Translations under genes and position numbers: made by a program
Shown here: piece by piece, positions 35,630 through 48,109 of the stretch
How positions within the stretch are numbered: the first letter of the stretch is position 1
Layout: each line of letters opens with the position of its first letter
The notes under the pieces: model-generated
Told to the model about the DNA's origin: nothing
The model's database searches: none
Seen by the model: the letters and a program-made list of their open reading frames with translations, nothing else
NCBI GenBank assembly: GCA_032622095.1
Contig: CP136069.1
Span: 81,244,958 to 81,308,957 of the forward strand
Source: Siphonodentalium dalli
Lineage: Eukaryota > Mollusca > Scaphopoda > Gadilida > Siphonodentaliidae
Direction: 5' to 3'
Length of the DNA: 64,000 nt

Positions 35630-36054
35630 ATAAACCTCCTGACATGTACTCAGATATATTTGACACGAGAGTGCGCAATTATCGCTCCATGTATAACAAG
35701 TTCCATGACACTGAAAACGTTCACAACTGACCTAGTTAATTATAGCAATGATGTCAGTTTGACACTGTTTGCAATGTCAACACTGTCCTCCCCGTTGAAG
35801 TCCGTGCAATGCGTGTACTGACTTCTTTCATTAGTAGTCGCATTGTGATTGGTTAGACAACAAACAAACACCGACGTCAATCATAGTATTTCAGGTGTTG
35901 TTCCCACCCTCTATCCCAGTCTGAATGGAGTTACCACTGATTGGTTAAATCAAGCTCTGCCCATGCAAAGTGCATGTCTTTTGTGGATTCCGTTTTCGTT
36001 AGCTAACGAGACCAGAATATGCGATGAGGTGTGACTGCATCCTTTATATTTCAC

Positions 36055-36542
36055 TTAAAGGTACTCAATCCGATAAAACTCCTCTCAATTACTATTTCAA
36101 TGGCTTCGGGGGTCAAAAATATTTGATTAGAGTCGAGAAAGTCACACATCAAAGCTCAGATTTGTTAGATATCGATTTTAAATATCTATTATTTTTCATT
36201 ATCGGGAATACTTTCTGGCCCAGATCTCGGTCAAAATTGCGTTATTATTACCACTTGGTTTTAGAGTTATCCATCCTTGTCTGTTTGAATAGAGTTTTGG
36301 TGTACAAATCTCGAGCAGGAAACAAAATTGACGGCAATTATTAGTACTCATCTCGAGAACATAAGAATTTTCAAAAATCAATATCTAATAACTCTGAGCT
36401 TTGTTTGATGGGTTCCTCGACTCGAATCAAATATTTTTTACCACCAAAGCCAAAGAAATAGTTATATAGGACCCTCTGATCGGATTGTTGTTGTTGGAAT
36501 CTGTTGAGATGGGGACCCTCTGGTCGGATTGAGTACCTTTAA
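36055..36542. mobile_element. TTAA MITE (AGGTACTCAATCCGAT type), copy 2
   Basis: Same ends and body as 16573-17006, with a partly duplicated right end (GATCGGATTG repeated near 36478 and 36525). It lies in the 9.56-kb insertion. Confidence 0.72.
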
Positions 36543-37838
36543 AGTATATGATATGTGTTGCCTATTGTGGACCCCCCCCCCCCACCTTTTCGCAAGTAGG
36601 GAAACCTAATACAGTCGTAATAGCATATAATACTGCCAATTTTCGAATCTAGTTATCGCCATAGAATGACATATTTTTTATCTTCCGAAACACTTTTTGC
36701 ATATTGCATTTTAGATACATTGGGTCCCGGCTTTAATTCGGCTTTACTCCTAACAATTTAATAAAGAGCGTTCCGTAGTGTTTTCATGAATCCTGATGGA
36801 TGGTAAAAACTAAAGGGCGCAGGAAATTTCGATACAAATCTCCAGTGCAAAGGTTATACGCGAAGCCGTCATATTTAACTTACAAGTGTACACGTGCATA
36901 TATGGGCTACTAGTTATAAGTACTGTAAATGAATGTTGTTTTCTTTAATACGGCTACCCTTGATTTTTTAAAAATTGAAAAATAGACCAACATTCTCTTA
37001 TGTATCTTCAGCCAGATAAATACGTATTGTTCCCAATACTGCATTATTAAGTCACACCCAACTATATTTGCAACTGTAACGTTTACTCAGGCGATTTGCA
37101 TTGGAAGACATGTCCATTCAAATTAATCCGACCACTGTTTTTCTGGACATGTGTGAATTCAACTGCGAAAATTAATGTGACCTTCAATTAATAATTCCGT
37201 CAGAAACGGCATGGGTTGAAATTGAGTACAAATCTCAGTATAAGCAGGTCATACACTGACACACTTGGGTAACTTTGACAAGCCAATAAAGATAGGCCTA
37301 CCAATGTGGTCAGTTGATGACCTATATCATATATTTATATCATTAAGAGGAGGTAAACCTATTATATATGCCCATTTACTGTAGTAATATTACGAACATT
37401 GCCACAAAAAAAGAAAGTGAATAAAACCCATGACTGGGAACTTGTTAATCGCCGTTATTTTTGCGCGCATCTGTATCTCTCAAATGCCAGGTGCACGCGA
37501 ATTACGTCAGCATTAATTATTCAGAAATTGGGCACGAGGAATGTGTAGCAATGAACATGGTTTGCTACATCGTATATCGTTGTTTGAGTGAACATGATTG
37601 TATGTCACTTTCTCGGCGATATTCTCTTTCAAGTTTAATCAAAAGTCCACTGGCACGATGCCCCGCGACTTTGTCTTTATAGTAACTATTGAAAAGATTT
37701 GAACATACATTCAAGAATGTGCACGTGGTCAACAATGCTCGATTTCACCAATTCCCATAATACACCGGGCGCTGGGTGGTTCCGGTTTACGCTGTACAAG
37801 CAGATTCGCATTTTGCAGGATTATAAAGTCAAATTTGA

Positions 37839-38820
37839 ACGAGAGAATTACCTATATCCCCACTGATATCCCCTGATGAAAACAGAGCAGTTCACAATAA
37901 TTTAGCTTTCCGCACTAGAAACCACAAACTCCCAAAAGAACTCGGCGCTTGGACGAATACGGATTATTCGGACAGAATATGCACTCTCTGTAATCTCGAA
38001 ATCGGCGATGAATACCACATGGTACTGAATTGTAGGGAACTCAGCAAACTAAGAATAAAATATCTGAAACCCTACTTCTATCAGAGACCAAACACTTATA
38101 AATTAACCGCTCTATTTAAAGGGGTACTGTACGCCAAATGTTGTTGTTGGTTTCTATAGTCTCCGAGTCGGAGAATAAGGTAACAATTTTTTCATTATTT
38201 GAAAGTCTGTTGAGTACGAAGTAGTGTTACGGATGACAAATTTACCGGAATGCAAAAATACAAATTGTCGTTGTCGAGTAATTTTTGTACAGTTTTCAAC
38301 CAAATGAATTAAATAAAAGTTATATTATAGGCATACTAATCCCATATAATCATTTAAGTTATTGGATCGTCGCTAGTCAGTGAGTGGCTTGAGTGTTCTC
38401 CTCGTATCATCATAATATTTTAAGCGATCGTGTGTGCGATCGGTTTAACAATCCAGTATCCCTCAATTACTTTGTTTGATTACGGAAATTCGTAATTTAA
38501 TTGACGCCATTTTATGGCTCCAGTCATAAATTCAATTTATATCAAATTATTAACTTTTAAATTATTAAATTTTAAGATAGCCTATTCAAGTTAACCTGAG
38601 CGTTTACAGAATACATCTTCGACTCAAATTACTTATGTGTCTATATATTATCGATATTAGATCGTTGTTGTCACCGGAAATTTAATGAAAATGGCGTACA
38701 GTACCCCTTTAACTCCCGAAATCATATATATATTGTATATATGTATACAACTCTTCTGTAATCAGCTGTAATTAATGTCTATAATGGACGACCAGAATAA
38801 ACTTAATTGAATTGAATTGA
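37839..38820 (+). pseudogene. 3' end of a non-LTR retrotransposon (LINE), split by a MITE
   Basis: The frame 37839-38115 reads AFRTRNHKLPKELG, then RICTLCNLEIGDEYHMVLNC, the Cys/His motif typical of the end of non-LTR reverse transcriptases. The frame is cut at 38116 by a TTAA-flanked element. The tail resumes at 38713 (aactcccgaaatc) and ends with a short ttgaa/attga tandem tail near 38800-38820. It is 5'-truncated, lies inside the 9.56-kb Harbinger-like insertion and is dead. Confidence 0.72.
38116..38712. mobile_element. TTAA element (AAAGGGGTACTGTACGCCA ends) inside the LINE tail
   Basis: TTAAAGGGGTACTGTACGCC at left and GGCGTACAGTACCCCTTTAA at right. It interrupts the LINE frame exactly at TTAA. 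No coding frame. Confidence 0.75.
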
Positions 38821-39004
38821 ATAACTTGACCGGTCCATGTAACAGCATAGATGAAGGAAGGATTTTTATTCTATGCTAACAGAGAGTCATCCCGGCTAGA
38901 CATGGAACGTTACACGTCAGCCAATAGAATGTTCGCATCATGTGAGTGGCGTCTAATGACCACCCACATTACGCCGTGACTCGGTGATTGACAGCTAGTT
39001 TTGT

Positions 39005-39140
39005 GCACGTCAACCGAGTAGTCCCGGTTGACCGAGTTGTCTCGACTCATTTAACAGCGCGACCGAGTTGTCCTGGCAGACCGAGTTGACTCGGCTAGCT
39101 GAGTTGTCCCGGCTCGTCGAGTTGTCCCGGCTCACGTAAC
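39005..39140. repeat. Short repeat CGAGTTGTCCCGGCT
   Basis: Seven diverged copies of (AC)CGAGTTGTCCCGGCT. Together with the CCGCGG array it marks a GC-rich patch in the insertion. Confidence 0.6.
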
Positions 39141-39489
39141 AAGCCCCTTGGGTTCATAAAATGTTCGCGGCGAAACATACCTTACCACGCACAAACGCTC
39201 TTTATTTTTTATTGTGAAGGAAATTCTGGCCGGCAGTAAATTCCAAAAGGAGGCCCACATGGACGGATGTAGTCAATGTAATTTCAAACCAAATAATTAT
39301 AGTTTAAATAAGTGTAATTAAATTTAGTATACCAGTAGGACGTCGACTATATACTTATAAGATTATCACACCTTGTCGCCTGACGTAACAGATCTCCAAC
39401 ACACTGAATAGATCGTCTGGCTAAACAATGTGCTCAATCAAACCACATTTATAGTGCACTCTTTGTGTTTTTCAACATCATTCTAAAAA

Positions 39490-39700
39490 CGGCAAGTACA
39501 CCGCGGCCGAAAGGCAAGTATACCGCAAGTATACCGCGGTCGAACGGCAAGTATACCGCGGCCGGACGGCAAGTATAGGCCTACACCGCGGCCGAACGGC
39601 AATTAAACCGCGGACCAACTGCAGTTAGCCGGTGTGGCCGCGGTGTTGTTGCAGTTCGGCCGCGGTGGAAACACAAATTAACCGCACCGCGGTTTTAAAA
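39490..39700. repeat. GC-rich tandem repeat (CCGCGGCCGAACGGCAAGTA)
   Basis: Six or so copies of a 20-22 base unit with CCGCGG, in an otherwise AT-rich region; followed by an inverted form (GCCGCGGTG). It lies inside the 9.56-kb insertion. Confidence 0.72.
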
Positions 39701-41565
39701 GTGGACACTTGTTTTGTCCAGCGTGGTAGCTAATTGCTTATTATGGTAATCCCTCATTTAGGTGAGAATTAAGCACCCCAGTATATTGGGTATATAAAAC
39801 GATAATAGTAAAACTATTCTGATAAAACTATCGTAATGATAGAAGAGTTTATAAAACTGTGGATACAGTGTATTGAATGATCATATTAAAATATAGCACG
39901 TTTGTTTGTTGATTCGAGCAATTATATTTACAATAATGGTCAAAATAAAATATGTTTAAACTAATGTGATGTTGATTATTGAGGAACAAGTATATATAGG
40001 TAACTTCCAGGTTTGGTACTGGTGGAATTTGGAACATCTACGGGTGTTAGCCAAATTCGAGTTTCGTGGCATGATCTACGGTATAACAGTAGGCCTATTC
40101 TTTTTCTATATCTAAAAATTTGCAAGAGTTGGAGAAATTTTATGGGGCGGGGTGAAAAATATATTAGATATAGTTGAGTTATTTAATTTATCTTTTACAA
40201 ACAATGCAAACATACTTATCCAGAATATTCACACTGACAGCAGAACTGGGGTTAACCAGCCATATCGCTTGCGCGCGCATCCAGTCCAACGACTGCCGTA
40301 AACCCAGTAATGTTGAACACAATGGAATAATTCTTTTTGATTAGCTGAGCGGTCGATCAAGCCAAAATGTTTAACGGTATTTTGTTTTTTCCTAATTCTT
40401 ATTCCGAGTCGTTTTGAGAGACACACTATAGCATACACACGGCACTCAAAAGCGACCTGTCGACAGGGAAGTGGTTGGAGGGTCTTCATTGGGGTGTCTA
40501 ACTTGGAATTTCAAACCATTTCTGAATTTTCGGATTATTTCGTCGCATAAAATCAATAAAAATACGACTAGCAACTGGAAATATTTTTGAACATTCTGGA
40601 AAGGGTATATATGTCCCTGATATATGTTTAAAATTTCACGCGTAAACTATGACAGATAACATAGTTATAATTAGTTTAGTTTTATAGACCCACCCTAATT
40701 CCCCATAGTAAACGCATGCGGCCGTAAAGCACATGGCTTTGTTTGGATACTTTCATTCCCAGCATGCATAATTCTCGCTATTACTCAAGTGTTTATTTGC
40801 GTGTACGAAATGTCTTATTGTTGATTATTCCTCATCGAAAGTTGCAAAGATCTGAAAACCTAGTAACCTGACCTCCACCCATGCAACCTTACATTTCAAA
40901 TTTTTCATTTCATTTCAAACCAACGTTTTGATGTGGACACAAATCAATGGGTTTACAGTAGGCTGTCCTAAATGTGACACAGCTCTGAATATCATACGAA
41001 CTCGGAAGCATGCACGTGCTATATTTGCAACATCGTCGGATTCTGAGAATACCGTCAACCCAGTGTATTTCAAATCTTGTATGCACCTAATAATATGTTT
41101 ACCAGTAGAGATCATATTCCACCGGTTCAAATCCTGCACGCATATAGGCCTATTTTAGCATTGCGCGAATATGGTTTCTATTTATGTGGAGGTTATTTCC
41201 TGAGCGAAGCGGAAATTGCCGAGTCGTTTAGAATGGACGTAACATGTTACATGTCTTTCTCTGTTGTGTCTGGTATATAAACAATATACACGAAGAACCG
41301 AAACGACGATTTATTAAAAGCTCCCACGAAAATTCACGGGATCGGAGTTTTCCAAAACATACCGCACTTGAAGAACGGGAACTCCGATATAAAACTCCGA
41401 TTGAATCGGATGATTTTACCGACGACACCGCGAAAAATCTCCGACAGAATCGGAGTTTTATACCGATGCAAAAACTCCGATTGCCATCGGTATCGGAGAT
41501 CGGAAATATCCATCGGAAACACCGATTCCGACGGAAACTCCGTCGGAATTGGACAAGCTCCCTAA

Positions 41566-41750
41566 TGGGTGAACATCACCAATTTCCACTGGGGAACTTC
41601 AATCTGATCCTAGGTCTTCCATTGCAGTTGAGGCCATTGCAGAATGAGGTTCCCAGAGAGTGAATTTGGTGATGCTAGCCAGCTGTGCGGGAATGCGTCA
41701 CTAACTTTACCCTCTGGGGACCTCATTCTGCAAATTGACGCTATTTGCAG
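41566..41750. mobile_element. Foldback MITE, right part beyond the 9.56-kb insertion
   Basis: Starts TGGGTGAACATCACC, the exact continuation of the sequence that ends at 32000, and contains the second hairpin and the end CTATTTGCAGG. Confidence 0.75.
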
Positions 41751-41876
41751 GTTCAAATTATTTGTACATTGAAAATTAACTGTGATCTGCTGGCAATCAC
41801 ACACTGAGCATTCTGATTGTTGATTTGCTAGAATATCCTGCCCATTTTATCCACTGAAATAAAGTCGTGAATATTT

Positions 41877-42260
41877 TTAAAGATGCATTATCCGAATTAA
41901 CGCTCCCAAATTACTATTTCTTTGGCTTCGTTGGGTAAAAAATATTTGATTCCAGTCGAGGAACCCACCCATCAAAGCTCAGTGATTAGATATAAACTTT
42001 TGATGTTTGTTATTTCTCGAGATGAGCAATTATTTGTGGCCCAGAAAAAATGAAGTGAAATGGACAGTCTCGGACAAAATTGCAGATAAGATGGATAACT
42101 CTCAAATCAAGTGGTAATACAGCCAAATTTTGTGATACTCAATTGATAATACGTCCATATTTTGTTGAACAAAATGTTGATAAATAAAACGTTTTGGGAA
42201 ATTTGATACCATAATTGACTGTGGTTAGCATTATTTTGTTGCAATTACTTTGATTAGATC
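41877..42260. mobile_element. Fragment of the AGGTACTCAATCC MITE family
   Basis: Starts TTAAAGATGCATTATCCGAA, then AAATTACTATTTCTTTGGC and ATTTGATTCCAGTCGAGGAA, matching the interior of 16573-17006. The right end is lost. A similar fragment lies at about 25968-26240. Confidence 0.55.
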
Positions 42261-42333
42261 TCTCTATGAATGTAGAGGTTTTTGACAAAATGTGGGTCTT
42301 TTATCAGTAAATTCTGTGTTTGGAAGCGACTGT

Positions 42334-42570
42334 TTTTATACGCCCGTTTGAAAAAACGGTCATATTATGTAAATGGGTTGTCTGTCCGTCTGTCGTCCAT
42401 CCATTTTTGGTTTCCGGATGATAACTTTAGATTGAATTGAGTGAACTGAACCAAATTTGGTATGTTAGTTTAAGACACCAAAATACAGATCAAGTTCGAA
42501 TATGAGTTTTGTCCGCATGATTTTGGCTGAGTTATGCCCCTTTTTCGACTTAGATTTTACCTGATATGCG
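42334..42570. repeat. Dispersed repeat, same family
   Basis: tatacgcccgtttgaaaaaa, ctgtccgtctgtcgtccatc and gttatgcccctttttcgact. Confidence 0.65.
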
Positions 42571-44239
42571 GTTTCCAGATTATTATGTTTTATTTTTTTT
42601 ATTATTTCATCTTAAGTCAAAGGTTTCAAACAAATGAATTAAACCTTGCCCCACTCTACTCCAGAAACGGGCATATTATGCCATGCCCCGATGGCGCGCT
42701 CTTGTCTCCAGTAATAAAGTGTCACCCCCAAGCTGGGGTTTTGAAGTAAATCTAGTTTATTGTCTGTGTTATGAGTTTTCAAACAGTTGAATCCAAGATT
42801 GTGTACCAGAATTGTAAAATATAGTTTTTACTGGAACGCACGATTGGTGTTGGGGGATTTTGGAATCAAAGTTCGGCATTTGCGAACTATGGTCATTTGA
42901 AGTGAGGACATATATTCAATTGTGTGATCTCCCTTGTGAAGCAGTATAATAATGTCCATAGTGATACTTTTGTTAAAACAGGATTTCTACTAGGGGAAAA
43001 TAGATGACGCTGTTTAGAGGAAACTCCAAAACAGCTTTGAGAAAATTTGGGCTTTTGGGAATGAAAAGTAGCCTGGGACAATAAAGTAGGAACATTGAAG
43101 CTCTGTATAGAAGGCAAGTTTAAACCAGGTATATTTCTTTTACCTGAAGTTAATAAACTAAAATTATGTAAATGATATATGCGTAATTTAATGTCTATTT
43201 AATCTGGACCAGATTCAAAACTGAGCAAAAAATAGTATGACTCAAAATGGTTTAATGAAAAACGGGGAATACAAAGGGGTTTGTGTATTAATTGATATCT
43301 ATGTAATAAACTACGAAGTTTCTTTTCTTAAGTTAGAAGTCCATCGATGGTCGTTGAGTTCCCTTTAATTACTTCAATTTCATGGCAGGGATTTCCATAA
43401 CTATTGAAATACCATAATTGGACCAGGTGTAGTAGAACTACATATCTTCCACCACAATAAAATAGCCTGGTTTACGAGCATTTGGGTTGAATCGAAGATG
43501 CAGGAGGGAAAAGATATTAAAATAAAATTATGCACCACTACAATTGACAAATAGCTGAATTATCCATGAATTTCACAAGATTATTAAATACGATAAATTT
43601 TACTCAAAATATTAAACTATATTGAGGTATTTCTCCCCATTAATCTTTATAAATAGAAAAGGTGGAAAGCAAAAAAGATTCTACCATCAAATATTTTCTT
43701 CACTACTGCGACTGCATGCTTCATACTTAGTCAGAGTGAACATCTATATAAAAGAGTAGGATCTGTGTCTGCGCATTTTTCTCCTGGACTGTTGGTCCGA
43801 TTTCAACCAAATTTGGTGTGGTAACTTGGGGTAAATAAAAAAACACACCAATTAAAATAAGCTCATTATGGGCCTATTTCAGAATAAAATAAATGTGAAT
43901 ATTTAGGTTCAATATGAAACTATTTGCAGACCAGATGTACGCTCTTTATATATGTGTTTTCAATGTGGCCTGTGCCATCCAACAGAATAATGGGTATAAG
44001 TCCACTATGGGCTTGGCTTATTTCAGAATAAATTAAGTCAATTATTAACCTATGTGAATATTTAGGTCCAAATGTGTTCAAAACGACGCTGATTGCAAAA
44101 TGACGCTGAATAAAGGCCTGTTTCAGCTAGTAAACAATAATATACTTCTTTCTTTTTTTTTATACAATATTGAGGAAAAAGTTGAAGGAGGTGTTCGTAA
44201 AACCAGGCTATTAAATTGCTGTTGCCTAATTAACATTTA
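42571..44239. other. LRP intron, mostly unrecognised
   Basis: AT-rich; a weakly repeated pair of blocks (gcctatttcagaataaa) lies at 43870 and 44020. No coding signal. Confidence 0.5.
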
Positions 44240-44451
44240 CAGTAATGTCCTATATAATCGACCCCTAAACCACAGCAGAATTGTGGGAAATTTTCAGGAT
44301 TTAGTCGGAAATATGGCTTGCTGCCATTCATCGGAAAGCTCTCGGTGAGAGCTTTCCGATGAATGGCAACAAGCATTATTTCTGACTAAATCCTGAAAAA
44401 ATTCCCATAATTCTGCTGTTGTTAAAGGGTCATATACTTTGGGCATTACTG
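44240..44451. mobile_element. TA-flanked palindromic MITE, copy
   Basis: CAGTAATGTCCTATATAATC to GGGCATTACTG with TA flanks; the two arms have diverged slightly. Confidence 0.72.
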
Positions 44452-44975
44452 TATCTTCTATGGATGCTGTATATACATTTATAGCAACTACCAGCGCGTC
44501 TGCGGTGCACATGGTTGTTTATACCTTAGGTGCAGGTGAATGACGTCATATATGTTTTTCTATATCCATCAGTGATTTTTCAAATATCGCGGGTATGGAT
44601 CTTGGAGAAACTGTCACGTGATGTCGTGACTTCCGGTTAGCAACTGTTGGTGATTACCAAAATGCTGAATCGGGATGGACCATCGTGATGAAAATTAAAT
44701 TAGCTACTTCACAACTTACGAATAATTTCCATGTGATTTAGACCTATTAGTTTCATTCAGACCAATTTCATTGGTTAGCTTAATGAAAACCAGTGAAGAC
44801 ATCATGACAAGGTTTTTGACGTCATTTGCATGATTTTGGATTTGTGGGCCAGAATCCAGACAAGATTGCACAATCCACGACAAGTCTTGTCATGGCATCA
44901 CTGCCTTATGTTACATACAATATATTAGCGTTATGTCGCTGATAAAAGAAAAATCTGAGGCACAGCATATATATA

Positions 44976-47142
44976 ATAGTGTGGTCGTTGAAGCAGAATT
45001 TGGGGATCAACCCGGAAGTAATTGTATACAGCTGATTTTGGTCTCATTCGACGCGGAAAAGCCTCGGGAACAACATATCCAAAATCGCAAAAGTCAGCTT
45101 TGGCTAAACTTTGTTATCCAAGATGGTGTCCAACATGGTTGTCTATACTAGATCAGTTCTCGAAACAAGTCATTATATGATATAATGTGGCAGTTTGTGT
45201 TAATTATAGTACGGGAGCGAATAGAGTGACACGCACATAAAACTATACAATCGTGGCCATGAAATGGCTGTCAAACACAACTCCAAGCAAATACAATGAA
45301 GAAAGCAACATATTGGATAACCACATAGGAGTGAAAATATGTATTGGTAATATACAAGTTGGTTGTTGAATATCTTTAAAGGTACACCCATTATTAAAAC
45401 AGATCCATCTGAAGGATTTATCGGCCACTGCACCGCAAGTCAAACCCCAATGATTTACGTCTTTAAAGTTTGGGTGTTCTGCTTATCCAACATCCAATTG
45501 TCGGGCCATCAATAATATCGGACATGCAACACACGAACTAATGTTTCGCCTCACAGTTCATGATAGTTTCATTCGGCATGATGATTAATTATTGAATGTA
45601 ACGCCGAAATTTAAGTGCACAATCTAGCGGTCTAAATGTTAGTTATATTTCCGAAATTGTCAACACTCCTGGTGATATTAAACCATACATATATGATATA
45701 TGTCACAATGCTTATTATACTGTAAAGAAACACTCATAACTTCAATAGATTAGCACCGCATCTCACCAGATCAAAGAGACGGTACAAGACACATTGTATG
45801 TAAGACTAATTTCCATGCTGCTACCAAACCGTGTTCTTAGTAGACAATTTTGTTCAACTTACTTCAATCGCAACTTTACAACTGGAATATGCTGCCACGC
45901 AATGCACACTATCAGTTTTCAGTATATTTCTGTTTGAAAATATCTTACCATTACCACCCACATAATCATGCTAATGTCGAGTGATCACCGTTTAAGATGT
46001 TATTTCAACGTTGAACATTCACGCAATATTATTAATTGTGGTTCTGTGTGCAGCAGCTATGTGTAACATTAGGGAGAAGGCGTAAACATGGTGATGCGGT
46101 TGAAGAATACGTAGTAAGTTTCGTGTAGATGTGGCCTTGGTGAATTCGACCAAATATAATTTCCAGGTATAAACAGTCTTTGTCAGAGTATATGTAGGCA
46201 ATTTCGTTCCAGTTTAGAATCTATTGACGATAGTCTATGGTACTCCTTCGTGTTTTAATAAATTTAGTTCATGGTATAGCACCATGCATTCTTGTGGTAA
46301 AAGCGAAATATTCGTGTTTTATCACTTGATCTGAGGTTTCTATGACTACTATTTTGAGAAACGGACAATAGAATTTACGCATTTTACCCAGTACTGTATG
46401 AATATCTGTCATACCATTTTATATCAGTTAATTTTTATAGGTTTCATGCTGTAGATATCAAAATAAATTATCGGTCACATTCGTGAGACTGCTCGGAGTA
46501 CACATTTTTCAGCTTCTAGAAAAAGGTCGCATAGTCAATAGATCTCTACTAAATCCCATTTAGCTGTTTAATTACACATATATCGCACGATTCAAGATAA
46601 GCAGTACAGAAAAAATTGCGTTATGTTTCCGTTTCTGGCCGCACAAAAGTCAAGATTTAACCGTTTCATAAGACCCTGGTTTCGCTTGCTCTCTCGTAAG
46701 ATACATTAGAGATAATTCGTACATCTCTAATCAAAAGTTACTCTTATACTCTGCAATCATTCTTCCTCACATAATTCGAGAGTTTGTTCACTCGTATAGG
46801 ACTAGCTCTTCAATTTTACTCAAAATGTAAATTTCATTCGATTTTGTCCATTTTGGCGGCCACTTTGGGAAATACATTGTACAGATATGGTTTACGACAA
46901 AGCATTGTTTGTGTATATTTCAATTTATTACGAATTTGGCATTAATTGGAGCACCTACCGCAGAAATTCAGTATTTTGCTATAACCACAGACATTATGGA
47001 CGCCATCTTGGATCCTGAACTTTCCCATGAGCAGATTTATGCGGATTTTGGATGTTGTTCCTGGTGTTTTTCCGCGTCGAATGACACAAAAATCAGCTTG
47101 TATCCAATTTCTTCCGGGTTCAACTCTCCACGACCACACTAT
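44976..47142. mobile_element. 2.2-kb element with about 170-bp inverted-repeat arms
   Basis: Arms at about 44976-45150 and 46968-47142 are inverted copies starting ATAGTGTGGTCGT and sharing CCCGGAAG, CATTCGACGCGGAAAA and CCAAGATGG(T/C)GTCCA. The right end abuts a remnant of a TTAA MITE (47143-47206). No duplication was identified and no coding frame recognised. Confidence 0.55.
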
Positions 47143-47206
47143 AAGAGAATGCATTGGCACAGGGTTTTCGCCAAATTTCACAAAGCTCCACTCATGGAAG
47201 GGTTAA
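47143..47206. mobile_element. Right-end remnant of a TTAA MITE before LDLa exon 2
   Basis: AAGAGAATGCATTGGCACAG through CTCATGGAAGGGTTAA matches the right end of the 12910 and 21370 elements. The left part was lost at the junction with the 44976-47142 element. It ends 36 bases before the exon. Confidence 0.65.
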
Positions 47207-47242
47207 AAAAGCTTGTTGGTGCTCATTATTTGAACATTTCAG

Positions 47243-47365
47243 CTGCTTGTGATACAGAGGATATCTTGTGTGCCAATGGCAATGAGTGTTATAATAAGCT
47301 GTTTCGTTGTGACGAGGATATCGACTGCGCTGATGGCAGCGATGAGAGCAATTGTGACTGTAGAG
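47243..47365 (+). CDS. LRP5/6-like exon: LDLa repeat 2
   Basis: The acceptor is gaacatttcag and the donor is AGAG|gtatgt. The exon is 123 bases, phase 1 to phase 1. Six cysteines end in DIDCADGSDESNC, the class A calcium box. The intron before it is 15.9 kb long, mostly because of the Harbinger-like insertion at 32-41.6 kb. A TTAA MITE remnant ends 36 bases upstream. Confidence 0.95.
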
Positions 47366-47970
47366 GTATGTCGTAAGATACAGGTAGCACTTTATTTATC
47401 ATGAATGTCTGCGACAAAATAAATAAAACATTTTTCATTGCATATTTTAGTTTTTTTGGCGCCCATTTGCAGAACTATTTTTTTTGTCGTGTGAAGGACC
47501 AAAACAATATAAAACAACATAAATATTATAATTCAACCATGTTTGCAATAATCTGACCAATATATATAAACACTCAATAGTGATTCATCTTTTCAGACAT
47601 ATGTTGTTCCGCCAAAAAAATGTTTCTGCAAATGGCTACCAAAAAACTACAAAATAAAATGAAGACTTTCCTGATTTATTTTCTTGCATCTGACAGTCAT
47701 GATTTCAGATAGTAGACAGAGTGTAGACCCTAGTTGGTATAATAAGATAGATAATGCAGTAGTTATTTTGCTAATACTTCCTCTCTTATTGACAAAAAGT
47801 TTTTTTTTTAAGCCACTTTTTACGTAACTCAAACATATATCTCATAGTGTGAGGGTAACACTTGTTGGTGTGAAATTTCCAATAAATGTTTTGGCAGGCA
47901 TGAAATTTCCAACTGTTGAAAATTTTGACCCAACCCCCCCCCCTGTCGCCACGTCTCTGCTCATAATTAT

Positions 47971-48109
47971 AGCAGTTGAGGCCAAAGCAGAACGAGGTCT
48001 CCAGAGGGTTAATTTGGTGATGCTGGCCCACTGTGCGAGATAGCCTCACTAAATTCACACTCTGGGGACCTCATTCTGCAAATGTCAGACACAATAAATT
48101 CAGGCTTGC
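47971..48109. mobile_element. Foldback MITE, right-half copy
   Basis: AGTTGAGGCCAAAGCAGAAC through CTCATTCTGCAAATGTCAGA and TTCAGGCTTG. Confidence 0.68.

Larger units (their letters stand above)
32001..41562. mobile_element. 9.56-kb PIF/Harbinger-like insertion (TAA target duplication)
   Basis: The left end reads GGGACCTTGTCCAATTCCGA and the right end, reverse-complemented, GGGAGCTTGTCCAATTCCGA, with similarity continuing through a TTTCCGTCGG stretch. Both ends are flanked by TAA (31998-32000 and 41563-41565). A 3-bp TWA duplication is the hallmark of PIF/Harbinger. The host site is recognisable: the two flanks are halves of one foldback MITE that reads through TAATGGGTG in other copies. The subterminal regions carry many palindromic ATCGGAGTTTT/TCCGAT motifs. 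No transposase frame was recognised, so it is non-autonomous or composite. It contains a LINE tail, TTAA elements, a 5-bp-duplication element and CCGCGG-rich repeats. Confidence 0.75.

Noticed and set aside
41244-41663. 139-codon plus-strand frame
   Set aside because: Runs across the right terminal inverted repeat of the 9.56-kb insertion into the MITE; charged composition reflects ATCGGAGTTTT repeats.
46909-47240. Upstream extension of the frame into LDLa exon 2
   Set aside because: The frame is open by chance through a repeat arm; the acceptor at 47241 and phase 1 fit with the other LRP exons show the true exon start.
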